Of a stretch of DNA of 64,000 nucleotides, positions 1 to 13,072 are shown one piece after another. Position 1 is the first letter of the stretch. Every line of letters begins with the position of its first letter. The DNA comes from Ifrita kowaldi. Taxonomy: Eukaryota > Chordata > Aves > Passeriformes > Cinclosomatidae. The notes under the pieces are model-generated. The model was given only the letters and a program-made list of their open reading frames with translations. It was not told the origin of the DNA and did no database searches. Position numbers and translations under genes: made by a program. The stretch covers positions 626,623 to 690,622 of the forward strand of contig VZRS01008300.1 in assembly GCA_013398055.1 (NCBI GenBank), given 5' to 3'.

Positions 1-3000
1 TGTCTTAGTCACAATGAGTTCAAGGGTTGGGTGTCTTGTTTGGGTTTGTTTGTTTATTTTTGTTTGGCTTGAGTGGTTTTGTTTGGTTTGTCCTTGTTAT
101 TTGGTTTTTCAGATGTTTGGGGCTTTTATGGTGTGGTGCTGGATTTTGGAGGGGGAGGTTGTCAACAGTACCTTATCAGATATTCTCCCACCATTTTTGA
201 TGTTAATTCTACTTCTCAGTCATGTTCATTTTTAGTTGTAAAGAAACATATATCTTCTCATTTCCCAGCCCGTAGTTGTGAGTCAGTTATGTGCAGGAAC
301 TGGGAGAAAGTGTGGATGAATGCCACAGCTAAAGAGCGTTTCACAGTCTGCTTCTGCTCCTCTATCACCTTATGGTGCTTTCTTTCATAAAATGCCAATA
401 ATTCTATGATTTTTTCAGACACAACAAACTTTCTATCTTGTGGAATTTGTTCTGCTACTCAGCAGGAATCTTTGCAAGTTCTCTCCAGCTGAAGCACAGA
501 TTTTGGTACATTTGTGCAGTTCTATAAATTGCCTTCTCACCATCTTGTGGTTTAATATAATTTATTTTTCCTATACTACTGAATTAGCATTCATTTAGAA
601 AAAACAAGAAATTATGTAATTAAATGTGTGTAAATATAACAAAATCAAAAAATCTTTGTGTTAGGAGGTTGTTTTTTCCTGAAACCTGTATGAAAAGTAG
701 ACAAATGGAAACACCAGCCCTTCCTGCAGTAATTTGCAGAGAACTGTGGGTAGCTGTTCTACTTATGTTTTGAAACCTATAATTTTCTCTAACAGTGCCA
801 ATCAGAAATCAAAATTACTAAATGACACTTAAATTCAGTTCAACAAAGCACAAATATGAGGACTAAATAGCAGATGAATGGTCAATAACCTAAAATGAAA
901 GTGGATAATGTATCATGTACCTTTCAGAAGGAACTGTAGTAATTTTTTTGAACAGCTGTTAACTTTTTTTCTTGTAAACTGCAAGAAATAAGACCACCAG
1001 CAAAGAAACAAGCAAAACAAAAAAACACCGTATTTTAAAAACATATTTTCAGAATATTATTATTCTAAGCTAAAAATATCTGCTCTGAAATGACTTTAAA
1101 TTAGTTATGTGAGTTACTAAAATCACATTAGAAACATACCAAATAAAAGCAGTATTATTAGGATACAAATGGTGTATTTCTCATTTTCTAAAAGAATGGA
1201 CTGTTTATCTTCTTTGCTCTAGCATAAAATCTTGTATTATTTTTGAAGACCTGAATTCTATATGGCTCTAACAACCTTGATGTCTGTAAGGCAGAGAATA
1301 TAATACCTCTCTCTTGCGATTTTCCACTTTACATTGCTGCAAAGCTTGACATTATTGGTTTCCAGTTCAGAGCCAACACCTGCAAAAGCAGCTGAATCTT
1401 GGTGAGGTTATTTCCATTCACAGGCCTCTTAAGTCAGCAATTCAGTAGACATTCAGGAGCAAAAAACATATTTAAAGGTGTAATTAGTCAAATTACTTCC
1501 AAGTGTCTAACTCTTAATAATTTCTGAATTGATAATACAAGAGTTTTTGAGAATGAGCCTGTGTCATAAAGGTGTATGTCAGTTTCTTTGACTGTAACGT
1601 TATGTATTGGATATTCCTACATTTTCAGAGAAGTAAATAAGAAAAATAATCTTAAATATGCCTAATTTCAATCTAAACAGGAAATAATCTATAAATGGGA
1701 AAATTATTTGAGGGGAGGGGTTAAAGGAAGCTAGTGCACATTTAAATAATGAAAAGATTTTTAAAAGCACTGCATTTACCTGATGTATTTTGCAAATTGT
1801 TCCTTCTAGTGCAGACATTGCTAAACTTCTAGAGGTATGCTTGGGTTCCCAGAAGATCAGAACAATTCTCCAGTACCATGACAAATTTCTAATTTTTTTC
1901 TTTTTTAATGAAGAAACACCTTTTTCACTTACAATGTTCAGATAATGCTGTTAATGATGCTTTACTGAATTTTCCTGACAGAAACAATAGCCATCTAAAG
2001 GGATGTGAACTGCATGAGCTTTCACTAGTTATTTATTTATTTGAATATATTTGACTACTCTAGAAAAACAGTAGTAGCTTGGCAGGGCAGTTGGCATCTG
2101 TTTTTTCCTGTTGTTCTATTAATGGTTGCATTAGATATTTCTAAGCTTACTGAGAGTTTTTTTCCTGTTCCACCACAATGCCAAAGTGTTTTTTGTGGTG
2201 TGTGGTTTCTTTTTTTAATAGTGCTTTCCTTCTTCAGCAGATACTCCTGTCTTTCCTTTTATTTGGCCTGGAGACAGACTGCTCAGATGAAAATCAGTTC
2301 TGATGGTGGTGCAGGAGTCTTATGTGGCTAAAAGCAATATGCAATTCATCAAATGTCCCAACTAATCTCTTTCTAGATTTTATATTCCCATATGTTTTAC
2401 TCTTTCATTCAATATTACTTTTAACAACATGCTTGGATAAAAGCAATTTAATGTTGTTTTTAATGCCTTTAAATGTTGTGGCATGGTTCCCTCATGCCAG
2501 CAATCTGTGTAGGTAGGCTAGGTTTCTTCAAGTGTGGCATCTGAATGTATTTATTTCTAAGATTTTTTTTGTGCTTTGACTTTGAGTAATCACCTCAGTC
2601 ATACTGTGCTTTTGGTGAATGTTTTTTGGGTAGTTTTTAATAATTCATAATTTCAATATCCTCTATGAGAAGGATGTTTTAATAGAGGTGTGCTTGGTAT
2701 GGCAGATTTGTTTGTATTTTTTTCTCTTCATGTTTTATTACATTCTGTGCACTACTACATTTTAAAGACACTTTATATCTGTAGGATGTTAACTTGTATG
2801 GTATTTGGGGATCTATTTTTTTAATTTTGCATTGCACAGGTACTAAATAATTATTTCCCTATGCCGTAAAAAAATTAATTTCATACTTCACGCAAAATTA
2901 GGCAATGCACAATCCTGTTGCAAAATAATTTTATTTCCTAGTTAACATGAACTGTCTCCAGACACTGATTAAACAGTCAGAGTAACTGGGGCAAATAAAA

Positions 3001-4289
3001 TTTATTTATGAATGTTGTAAATCTTGTAAAAGTACTCCTTTTTCTCTATTAAGTATCCTTTTATTGTAATGTGTGTGATAGGTTGTTGTCTGATAGAATA
3101 TCTGTTCAGCAAATAGGAGCAGTAGGGTTGAACAGGTTTTGGACACTGTTTGGTTGGGGAGTAACTTTGAATATTTGTAGTGTATTTTGGTGCATAACTC
3201 ACATGGTGCTTTTTGCTCAATGAAAGATTTTTTTTTTTTTAACAGAGAAGCAACTAAGAACAAATAGCATATTCTGTGTGCTTATTTACAACCCTCGTTT
3301 CCAATGTACTTCACAAAAAGCCAATGCTAAAGTGTGTATTCACAGTGTATAACTTCAGGCATATCATTGTAATACCTGTGTTAAGAACTGCTCTGAAAAT
3401 GGTCAGATTAGATGGTGAAGCAGAAGGGTGTCTAATTGTATTCTGGACTTTTTGTTGGAACTATTAAAAATTTTTACTAAGCACAGAAGAGAAGGAAATG
3501 CAGAGCTTGTACAATGAACTTGAAAAAAATGTTGAGTAAACTACCAACACATTCAGGTTGTTAGTGAGTTTAACAACCTGGATCAAAACCCTTTCTCTGC
3601 CATGTGTAAAGTGCTCACTACAGTTTGGACTGCTTATAAGCTTTACTCACTTCCTCTGCAACAGAAATTAGTAGCCTTTTATCAAGATTTTAATGAATCT
3701 CAACAATCCTTTTAAGCAGATGTAATAGAAAGAACTAACTAACTAGATACCTACGTGAAACTAGGATGTAATGTGTAATTACTTTTATCACAATTTATAG
3801 TACTGAAATGGCACAGAATAGCTGATTAGTGCTTTGAATTGATTTTTGTTTTGCTTTTATATAACAAGCCCAGTGGCCCCTTTTTAATTGATTAATTCTA
3901 TGTTATGGTCTTGGGCATCTTTTGAACTACCATCAGCTTTTCTTGCAAGATGCAAAGTTTCTTTCAGGAGATCTCCTTTGGGTCTTGATTAGACCTAGTG
4001 CTGTTTAAATAAACTTTCTGTGAGGCCAGAATTTGATATGCTTTACCTATTACAAATTTCTCCTGCAAGGAAAAAGAACGGTAGGGATTATGAAGAAAAC
4101 AGCAAAACTAATGAAAAGATCAGAAATGAGTGACCTTTGCTGTATGAGCCAATAAGGGTTTGGTGGGGATAAATGTCAGTCAGGAACAGAGACCTGCAGC
4201 TGCAAGAGTTCACGTGGCCTTTATCTGGCCACATTCCTACCCTACCCCTGTCCTTTCAGACAAAGACAGCAATCAGTTAGGAACTTGGC
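1..4289. other. Gene-free AT-rich stretch with a T/G-rich tract at its left edge
   Basis: Positions about 28-130 are low-complexity DNA rich in GTTT and TTTG units. The open frames there simply read through this tract and are rich in Phe, Val, Leu and Trp, so I do not regard them as genes. The remainder is unique AT-rich DNA with scattered T-runs and A-runs and short chance ORFs in several frames. I recognise no protein family, RNA gene or transposable element in it. Confidence 0.6.
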
Positions 4290-4445
4290 ATGGGAGAGCG
4301 GGTTGTTCTTAATGCAATCATTAAAAGTGATTCTGGGAATCGCTGGGATGCAAATCATACCATAATTGTGTATGCAGTGGGTGTGGTGTCTGTAGGAATG
4401 GCTGCAGTATGCAGCCCTTTGGTGCTAGCAGAAAAAGCCATGTGA
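4290..4445 (+). CDS. Small ORF (51 codons) with a membrane-like segment, unproven
   Basis: This ATG-to-TGA frame encodes 51 residues. The start lies in a favourable vertebrate context, GGCATGG, with G at -3 and G at +4. The first half is polar and carries one N-glycosylation-type sequon (NHT, around residues 23-25). It is followed by a hydrophobic stretch rich in Val, Ala, Ile and Gly (about residues 25-46) that could span a membrane. An in-frame TAG lies four codons upstream, so the frame is not a longer exon in this reading unless spliced. A 65-codon frame is open on the opposite strand at 4355-4552. I do not recognise the peptide. An ORF of this length is common by chance, and no promoter or poly-A signal is evident, so it could well be non-coding. 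Confidence 0.12.
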   Translation: MGERVVLNAIIKSDSGNRWDANHTIIVYAVGVVSVGMAAVCSPLVLAEKAM

Positions 4446-5420
4446 TCTGCAGTGGCAGGAAAATAGGGAATGATTACCATGAAGAGAAAAGATGTTACCA
4501 CTCCTGCTGTATTTTCTTTCGGTGACTTGAAGGCACACACTTGAGGTTGCAAGGTGGTTCTGCAAGCTCTCCTCTCACTTTTAGAAGAGACACTTCTGAA
4601 ATCCTTTTGAAAAAAGGAAAACTTTTGTAAGTTTTTGACACAACTTTCAAAGGCTACACATCTCTGGTTATAAAGATATTAAGACAATATAGTGATCATG
4701 AACTGAGATTAAATTAGTTGTAATATTAGTTTAGTTGTAATACACTGAGTTTTTCAATACCTAGAAAAGTTCATATGCAGTATTTTAACATTAAGACCTA
4801 TCTCTATAATAATTATTTCATGGACACCCTTTGGAGAGAAGCACAAAGATAATGTACTACGGCTTTATAAATAACAGATTCTCTTTGTAGTGTTATCAAT
4901 ACAGTCATTTCTCTGCTTCTCTTTTTTTTAAACTATGAAAAATTATTTTAAGCACTTCAGCAAAAACCCAGTATGGTTGAAGGAGCTCTGCACACTTGTT
5001 AAAAATTATACTTCATCCACTGGATCACATCTGTCAACAGTAACACTTAAAAACATTTAAAACATAACTCAAAGTTTTTTAGATGCTACAAAATTAATCT
5101 TCCCTATCTCATATGCTTGCCATATATTATATCCCATTTGTAACTTATATCAGCTGACTTAAAAAACTGGTAGATGTGCACTTCATTAGTATTAAATTTT
5201 AATACCTTCTTAGTAAGATTTTTACTGTGACACATAGTTGCTTAGTTAAATAGTACAGCAAACTTTTTGTGTAAATGGAGCTTCCTAACTGTATCTCAAG
5301 AAACCAGTTTCACTTTGTTTTCTTTCAGTTACCTAAGCAGAGGATACTGATATTTGCTGAGATCTGTCCTCTATCATTCCTGTTCTCAGCTGAAATACCA
5401 TTTTTACTGCTGTGTTTGGG
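4446..5420. other. Gene-free AT-rich stretch
   Basis: Unique AT-rich DNA. Just before the GC-rich block, at 5326-5338, there is a pyrimidine run ending in TTTCAG that resembles a splice acceptor, but no donor pairs with it convincingly. Nothing else is recognised. Confidence 0.5.
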
Positions 5421-5832
5421 GACCCTGCTTCTTGACCAGGGTGAAAGGAGTATTATTTCATGTAGCTGTGATTTGCAGAGGGAGACTGAAAAGAAAGGTG
5501 TTGTTGAGTACAGAGGAGCTGTGGGGAGAGGAGTGGTTTGCAGCAGAGGTGCTGCAAAAATCCCGTGCCAAAGGTGTTTTTGCAGCAGGCCTTCCCTGGG
5601 CTGTGGAGAGGTGGTGGCAGGCAGATATCTGTTGCAGTGCAGAGCAGGGACCCTCTGCTTAGAGTCACCTCCATGCCTGGGCTGCGTGGGAAGGGCAGGT
5701 GCCACTGGCTTCGTGTGGTCACCAGGCTCATTTGAGGCTGCCTGGCTGTGCCCACCAAGCAGGAGCCTGCTGGGGACAGGGACCCAGGCTGGGGGCAGGA
5801 GCCCTGGTGCAGTGCTCTCAGCTCACTGCTGA
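5421..5832. other. GC-rich, CpG-poor island with overlapping chance ORFs
   Basis: About 400 bases stand out as clearly richer in G and C than the surrounding DNA. Between 5500 and 5830 I count only about three CpG dinucleotides, so this is not a CpG-island promoter; TG and CA are abundant, as in old methylated DNA. Frames are open on both strands, including a 185-codon plus-strand frame from 5275 to 5832, but GC richness alone lowers the stop-codon frequency. The products are rich in Cys, Gly and Arg and match no family I know. A decayed GC-rich retrotransposon or LTR is possible, but I see no LTR ends. Confidence 0.45.
5550..5587. repeat. Perfect 11-bp inverted repeat (hairpin)
   Basis: TGCTGCAAAAA at 5550-5560 is perfectly complementary to TTTTTGCAGCA at 5577-5587, with a 16-base loop. 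The stem is too short for a microRNA precursor. It lies inside the GC-rich block and may be chance or a relic of a transposable element. Confidence 0.5.
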
Positions 5833-8800
5833 GAGTAGTGCTGAAGTTCCTGATTTATAGCAAGGAGTTAATGCTGTGTTAATGTCTGACGTTCTCTCAG
5901 TGTTCACAAAGGCAGAAAATTTGCTTAGTAGGAGTAAGTACTGTACAAAGAGTGAATCTCAGACTGCTTCATGAATTTATAAGCCAATACAGCAAAATAA
6001 TGTTGAGGCTACACTAATGGGTCGCAGGAAATAGTTCTTACAGGTTTTGGGGTCACAGGCTGTGCAGTATAGGCTTTTCAATGTTCATGGATCAAAGAGA
6101 GGGAAGAAGAGGGGTTTTGGAGATTTGTCTGCAAGAATATGCTTTTGTACTGTGCTCCACCTCTGGGGATATGGCATCTTTGGGTGTGGGATAGTATTAG
6201 CTTGGCATCCCAAGGGCACGGAAGGAGCCCAGAGGGAATGCACACATTTTCCATCTAGGTTAGATCCCTGCTGTATTTCAGTAGATCATTCTCTTCCTTC
6301 TTAACCCTTCATGTCTTCTACTAGCTATTTTAATAAGCAAGATTTTGTAGGCATGAAAACTTTCCAGTATAAGTCAGCCACATCCTGAGTTTATTCTGAG
6401 ATCTATAAATATACCAACAAGCTTTTCAAACTTTCTTTTTCAGTAATTTCCTAAGGGACAGCGAATTTATTTCAAAAGTGGATTAACTCTTTAAAAGCAC
6501 CTTTTTTTTGCCCCCAGCTACCAATTAGAAGTGTGTATTTCTTCATTCTTAGCAGCCATCTTCTGTATTTTAGCAGTGATTACTATTATTACCTTGTAGT
6601 CCTTGCATAACATTTTCAAATAGACAGCATCTCACTTTCTAAACCATACACAGTCTTTCAGTGGAAACTTCTGTCAAGGGAAATACACTGTTATTTTCCA
6701 CCTCCATAGCACATGTACAATGCATATTATTCAAAAAGTGGAAGAGGGATCAAATGATTTTCCTTTCTCCAGTATAAACAAACTGCATTATATATATGTG
6801 AAGAATTATGGCTTTGGCCACATTTAAGCTTCATGTACTATTTTCTGTATTCATCTTCCTGATTGAAACATTCATCAGAGACCACATTTGGTAACTCTGG
6901 AAACTGTTCAGTTAGTCACTTTTTAAAGAAATAATAAGGGAGAATGTTTTATTATAGTTTACTAGATGTTCTCTTTAAATTATCCATAACATGACAGCTA
7001 CAATTTTCTTTTAGACGCAGTAGATTGTGTTTAGCAATGACCTTTAAATGTTCTCATCGTAGTACATTTTAGTCACTGCTTCTAATCCTGCAGAAAAAAA
7101 AAGTAAGCAAAAAATGTCTGGCTAAAAATACACCTAATAATATTATAAATAACGTAAAAGATAACTTTGGCCTTTTTCAAAGCTCTTAACCTGTCAAGCC
7201 ATAAGCTGCAAGTGGTATTACTATGCAGGAACTCCAGCTTTTGCCAAAACTTTTGAGAAAAATGAAGGAAATAGCTGATATTAATGGCTCTCAAAATTTA
7301 GGAGAACTTGCACAGAATATGCTGCTTCCAAAAGGCATCAGCTCTTTATTTTTGTCAGAGAAGAGCAGTAAGGAATAAATTGTTCCCTTTTTCCTCCTAT
7401 TTTTATAATGTTTTCTGAAATACAATAATAGACTAGAGAGGCATACTCTTAAATGTTGTTCTTGATCCTGGTAAGAAGAACATTCCAGCTCATTTTATTA
7501 GAGTTAATTTGACCATTAATATGAGTAGCTAATATCCTTCATACTTTTCAATGGACAGGCTACCACTTTGGCTCTCCATTCCACTTTAAAGTTTCATCAA
7601 TTCAAGTGTCATCTTGACAGCAGAGGGGGACAGATTCTGCTGGTTCAAAACAACTTGACACAATATCACTTCTAATTTAGCTTATGTATGAAAAGAAAAA
7701 TATTTCAAGGCCCCTTTTCTGCATTCGGATCTGTGTGAATGATTCTTGTTAGATTATCAGTCCAGTGCTGTCTTGCAGACAGTAATCCAGAAATAATAAC
7801 TGAGAAAGAAATCTCAGTGAATATCAGTGAACAGCATGAGTGATGATCATTGTTTAACAACTAAATTCAAGTTCTCTGTTTGCTGTTTTACAAAAATCCA
7901 TGCTTGTGCAGTTTGATTTTGACAATACGGTAATAAAAGAAATAGGTTGAATGATCTAAGTTTTGGTGAAAGACAACTGTGAATCAAGAATAATCCTCTG
8001 TTGGATATTCTCTCTGCTATGCATCAACTTTGTTTTTAAAAAATAATTCAGAGCTGAAAGTCAGGAAATTGGGTAGAAGGGGATTAGAAGAGGGCCACAT
8101 GTATCTTTCGATGTCTTACAAATTGGACTGTGTGACCTAACTGGACGAAAAATTAAGTTACCTGTTAGTAGAAACAGATTTACATGACTGATACTGCTCC
8201 TAGGGATGCAAATGATGAGGCTTCATTCATTTCAGTTTAACAAAGAAGGTTTGTTCTCATACTTGATATTCAGAAAGATTTTATTTGCAAATTGTGATTA
8301 AATTCTGTCTTGATATGGCTCCTCTGGACTTTTGCAACAAAATTATTGCCTGTCTCGAGGAGGCTGGAAAAGAAAGAGTCTTCAGTCAAGGTCCCAGCTG
8401 GGTGCTATAGATGTAGTTCTCTCCTGCATTGGGGCAAAGTGCCCTCAGTGTCTATAACTCCCCATGACTTCAGGAAGACATAACAAACACTTCTTTTATT
8501 CTAACTCCTAGGATAGTATGCAGCTGGTGTTTGTTGTTAATGTCTGTTTCCTCTTCCTTTTAGGTCCCTCTCTGAAAATTCAGAACATTTCCCTTCTTTC
8601 ATCCTGTGCACATGTTTTTCTTTATCCTGTTGTAGTAAACAGCATAAGTAGGATGTCCTATGTCCTTTTGTATGGTACCGTTTGATGGCGTGAGGGTGCA
8701 TATTATTTGGAGAGGAACGCTGTTTTCAGTGGTTACAACACAATGGGAAATCAGCAACACAGTCAGCTCTGATGTTCCCAAAGAGTGTTTGGAGTATATT

Positions 8801-10910
8801 TGGATCTTGTTATTCCTTCTCATCCTCTTGTTATTAGGATATAAACAGACACTCAAGAGTGTGGAAAACTGCAGCCATTCTCCAGGCGATCAAACTGCCA
8901 TTTATTTTAAATTAAAAAAAAAATAAAATTGTAGATTGGAAGCATGTAACACATGATCTAAAATTTAAGGTCTGAGTGACGTAAAATTTCATATTTCAAA
9001 CTGCAGACCGAATTCAGGCTAGGAATGAATGGCACAACTGCCTTTAACATGAATGGGGTTTTTTTTCCTTTTTTTGTGGGCTGGAACTTAGCCCTCAGGT
9101 TCACATGATCTGCTGTTTCTCGCTTGGAGCTGGTTCTCAGTCTCTAGTTATCCACCAATTATGGCAAACTAATTTCCACTAATGACAACTCTCAAATAGT
9201 CCTTCACAAGTTTTTAGTGTAATTTCTTTTCTGGCCTTGGGCTTTCAGAACCATGCACCAAACTGACTGTAAATTAGCTCTAGAGTAAAGAACAAAATAT
9301 TACACAGAAATGTGACCCTGTAATAATTAACAAGGTGCCCCAGAGGGTTTCATGTATTATGATACTCTTTTCTCTTCAGACACATTAGTGGCCCTTGTGA
9401 TTCCTTGTAGATTCCAGTGTTGCTTTTATGCAGATGACTTTGCAATCTGCATTAGTGGGCCATCTGTCACAGACCTTCCAGTTGAAGTAAAATGTGTTTT
9501 GAACCTTGTGCAATTGATTGCCTAAAAAATGGATTTTAACAAGTTGTTTCTATTTCATCTCGACTTTAAATTCTGAAATATTTCTCGCAAAATATGGCAT
9601 TTGCATGTATTTTTTTTTAAGGAATTAGGGATTTTGGCTTATTTGTTTTTATAGACATAATTTTTTAGCTTTTAATGCATTTATTTAATTTATCAATTAA
9701 TATTGAATACGACATGATTATTTCTCTACATTAGTAAGAGACAATGTTCTTGTGAAAGATATTTAGGGTTAATTTTCTGTTTTTCATTGCAGCATTCATT
9801 TCAGTGATCATGTACACAGTGCAACTTTTCTCATTTTATTTAAGATTCAAACAACGTGCCACATTTCTATTTGATTTATTTTGTTTTTTACCTTTGTGAT
9901 TTCCACAAGGACTCATGAATAGACTGAACTGATTATGCTGATATGAGGAGTTTACCTGTTTTAGTTTACATTTGCTCCTTGACTCATCTATAGAGTCATG
10001 CATGTTTGCATGTAAGTAAGACTGTAAGTTTCCGAGATAAGGTTCTAATTGTAATTTATTTAACTAGTAACTTACTGGTATTCAGTCATCTGCGTGTGAC
10101 TTAGCATTTTTATGAAGTCCTAGATGTTCCACAATGGACATAAAACACATATTGGATATATTTTTTAAACTACTTTTTTTTGTTGTTGGTTTTAGGTTTG
10201 AGTTTTTTTCCCCACTGCTCGTTTTTACATCCTAACTTTGGAGGTTGTCATTTAAATGAATGCATGAAGGTCTCCTCAGGGTTTTCATCTTGTTTAAATA
10301 CATTAAGTTGAATTGATTTAGTGTTCCTATTACAATTTGTTAAAACTTTTGAGGGATGTAATGTCACTGGGCTTCATTATGAATTACAAAGGGAAAAAAA
10401 AAAGGGAACTGCTCAGCAGGTTGCTTTGACATTGATTCAACCATTGTATAATATGCACGAAATGCACCCTTTGTGGCAAAATTTTTGATTCTGTTTAATT
10501 ACATATTTTAATAGTGCTTCAGAAAACAAAACAAGTAAGCAAAGTAATTTTTAGTTCCCTTATATAGCTCTTAGTTTTAAATCAAGAGTCTCTCTCTTTA
10601 AATGAAGAGTAGTTATAGTAAGCATCTTTATTATAGTAAAAAAACCCCAACTGTGGTATTTCTTAGTGCATCAAGAGAAATAACATGACTTTCTTATGTC
10701 CAAATGTTAAGCTATCTAGAAACTAGGAATGCTGGCTCCACCTATGACATGGGAGATGGCATGCTGGACATCAGTGGTTTTGAAAATTCTTTGGAGCCAG
10801 GGTAGAAAACTAGTTAACATTGTAGTGATGGCAAACTAAAAGGGCTAATGTGACTTAAGGCCTAGAAGCAGATTAATATCAAACGCAGTGGAAAGATGGA
10901 TACTACCTTT
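5833..10910. other. Gene-free AT-rich stretch
   Basis: About 5 kb of unique AT-rich DNA. A strong-looking splice acceptor (a pyrimidine run ending in CCTTTTAG) lies at 8547-8563 and is followed by about 28 open codons, but no good donor follows. G4T6-type tracts occur near 9056 and a T-run near 10177. A short phrase near 8455-8475 (CCCCATGACTTCAGG) faintly resembles the old palindromic repeat described elsewhere in this window. No gene or clear repeat is seen. Confidence 0.5.
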
Positions 10911-11085
10911 GTATAAACAGGACAATAGAGTTCTTGGAATACTAGGATCCCTTTTGGAACTCATACATTGAGAAAAATGTTATAACATTAAAATATTATA
11001 TGTCATAATACTAAAAAGGTTGGAAGAAGACCCACAAACGTGGTGATAAGTTTGGAAACGAAGGACTTTGAAGCTCTGTCTGGAA
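10911..11085 (+). repeat. Probable old CR1/L2-type LINE fragment
   Basis: The order of phrases resembles the region near the end of ORF2 in CR1/L2-clade LINEs: a CTTGGAATACT motif followed, after a disrupted stretch, by GGTTGGAAGAAGACCCACAA and TGATAAGTTTGGAAACGAAGG. In the family consensus these correspond to the codons around 'LEYC' and the following 'RRATKMI' segment. The copy is highly diverged, with an AT-rich insertion between the two parts, so it must be ancient. The assignment rests on remembered consensus and not on an alignment. Confidence 0.42.
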
Positions 11086-12980
11086 TCAGTTCAAAAACAC
11101 TTCTGTCTGTGTGATGCAAAGGAACAAAATATCTGATTGCAATTAAATACTGCTAAATTAAAATAAAATTACTGCTAAATAGGTATGAACTATTGATTGT
11201 TTTTATAACAAAAAGTTTTTCTCTAGAAAATTCCTAAGGAACGAGGCGTTATTTGAGATCCATTTTTTTTTAATCCCCTTTTAACTATGTTATTGTATTG
11301 AAATTATCTAAAAGGTTTTTCATAGAGTAACTTTTTTAAAAGGCTCTAATTTAGACTAAATACAACATAAAATGCTTTTCTCCAGTATATTCTTGATGGC
11401 ATCACTCTGATTTATTACTACAATCTTCATTACAGCAGCCATTCTTTGATAATGTACAGAACTGGAACAGTAAATCTCCGCTACAGCATCTGAAAAACGG
11501 ACACATTCTATGAATTTAATTTAGCAGTGTGTGAAGGTTTCTGTGTGTTGTGGTGGTCTTAGGAATTTAGAAATCTGGAGCCAGTGGGAAAACACAGACA
11601 TTTTCAGAGGATAAATCAGGTTATGGATGGCCAGGTTACACAGGGACGGTGTCCCTCACAGCAGGCCTTGGGGAATCCTGGGTGACAAGTCTCATGACTG
11701 AATTCAAATTGCAACCCTAAAGCTCAGAATCCTCATCTCAGAAGTATTTAGGTAACAAAATCTCATTAACATATTTTCCCTTGGATTCAACATCTAAATA
11801 TTGTTAAAATCTCAGCTTAAAGATCCAAGGTTACATGGGAGCAAAAACGTGAATCTCCAGGTTGATGGTCTCCCCCATCAGGTGGTATTTGCTCACACCT
11901 CAGTGTGCCCCCCACCAATTCTTTTTAACAACACAAGGAAGAATGTAAGTTACTTGCTGGTTGTGAGCTATTTCTGAGAAAGTACTGATACCAAGGTAAT
12001 TTAGGGATCATAGAACACAGCCAGAAATATAAGATGTGCCAAAGTAATGCTGTAGCAAGCACAGTTCCTTGTTTCAGTGTAGGCAAATAAGTGAAATAAT
12101 TGATACTGTATTACCTTGCATTAATGAGACCGTTGTATCTATGTCCTCTATGCTTTAAAACAGATACTCAAAAATTGGAAAACATTCCTGCAGGAGCCAC
12201 AACAATGATTTAAGGTCAGAAAACGTACCAGGGAGTGAAAGACAAGAAGCTCTATCTAGTTATTTAATTTTAAAAATCCCTACAAAACCCTGAGAAATAA
12301 TTTAATATATTTATTGATATTCCCATGGAGAGAAAATTTCTGATGGCAAAAAGCTCTTTAATCCATCTGATAAAGATATAAGAATCTGAAGGCAGATATA
12401 TTCCGATTTTACCCGGGAACTTTGGGAAAGCAAAACAGTGGGTGCATTTTCACTCCAAGTATTTAAATCTGGAGGGACGTTTTTATGTTTTGTTTTGGGT
12501 TTTGTTTGTTTTTATAAAAGGAAGTGTTAAAAGTTACAGGATTGATTATGGGCACATTTATGTGAAACTATGTTATGTGACGCAGGTGTCAGGTGATGAC
12601 AGATGACAAAAATCCTCCTTTCTTACCTTCCTCAAATATCATCTCAGTAATTTGCAAGTGAATACACTATTAAGATGCAGAAATTGTGGGCTTTTCCTTT
12701 CTTTTAGAGTGCTGCTGTCTTATGGATTTATTAGCATGAAAAAAGCAGTAAAATTCACCAAGGGTGAAATCCACTCGTGGCAGAAAGCCAGAAGAGAATG
12801 TATTCCAGTTATATTGTGCTTGAGACCTGTTATGACATGGCTTTATTGAAAAAACTGTGGGACTAGAATTCTTCAAGAATTATTCTCCAGTGATTTCTGG
12901 TATGCTGTGCTGATACCACCATTATATCAGAACATCTCAGAAAATCAATTAATTTACAATCTGTAGCACTCATGAGGAAC
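11086..12980. other. Gene-free stretch with a T/G-rich tract
   Basis: Unique sequence of slightly mixed composition between 11.55 and 11.95 kb, and a GTTTTGGGTTTTGTTTG-type low-complexity tract at about 12481-12515. A GTAAGT donor-like site at 11945 ends a 59-codon stop-free frame that opens after an in-frame TAA at 11795; this is not unusual in length. No gene is recognised. Confidence 0.5.
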
Positions 12981-13072
12981 TATTATTTTCCCAGATAGAG
13001 CTGAGTGAGATTAAAAAGTTTTCCCAAGGTCGTGCACAAAGTTACGACTGAGGTAGGCTCTAACTAGAGCCA
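12981..13072 (-). repeat. MIR-like SINE relic
   Basis: Reading the plus strand, the segment follows the complement of the MIR 3' half: TATTATTTTCCCAGATAGAG, then GAGATTAAAAAGTTTTCCCA, then AAGGTCGTGCACA (consensus AAGGTCACACA), then a degraded equivalent of the 'gcagagcc' motif. The order and spacing of four separate phrases support the call. MIR is an old tRNA-derived SINE whose 3' end resembles L2; such relics are known in bird genomes. The element is on the minus strand and incomplete. Confidence 0.62.

Noticed and set aside
14..390. 73- and 105-codon ORFs at the left edge
   Set aside because: They read through T/G-rich low-complexity DNA and give compositionally biased products.
5275..5832. 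185-codon plus-strand ORF as a gene
   Set aside because: Most of it lies in the GC-rich block where stops are rare. Overlapping frames are open on both strands and no family motif is visible.
11721..11977. A stop-free frame of about 85 codons ending near a GTAAGT site
   Set aside because: On recounting the frame, a TAA at 11795 closes it, leaving 59 codons, which is ordinary here.
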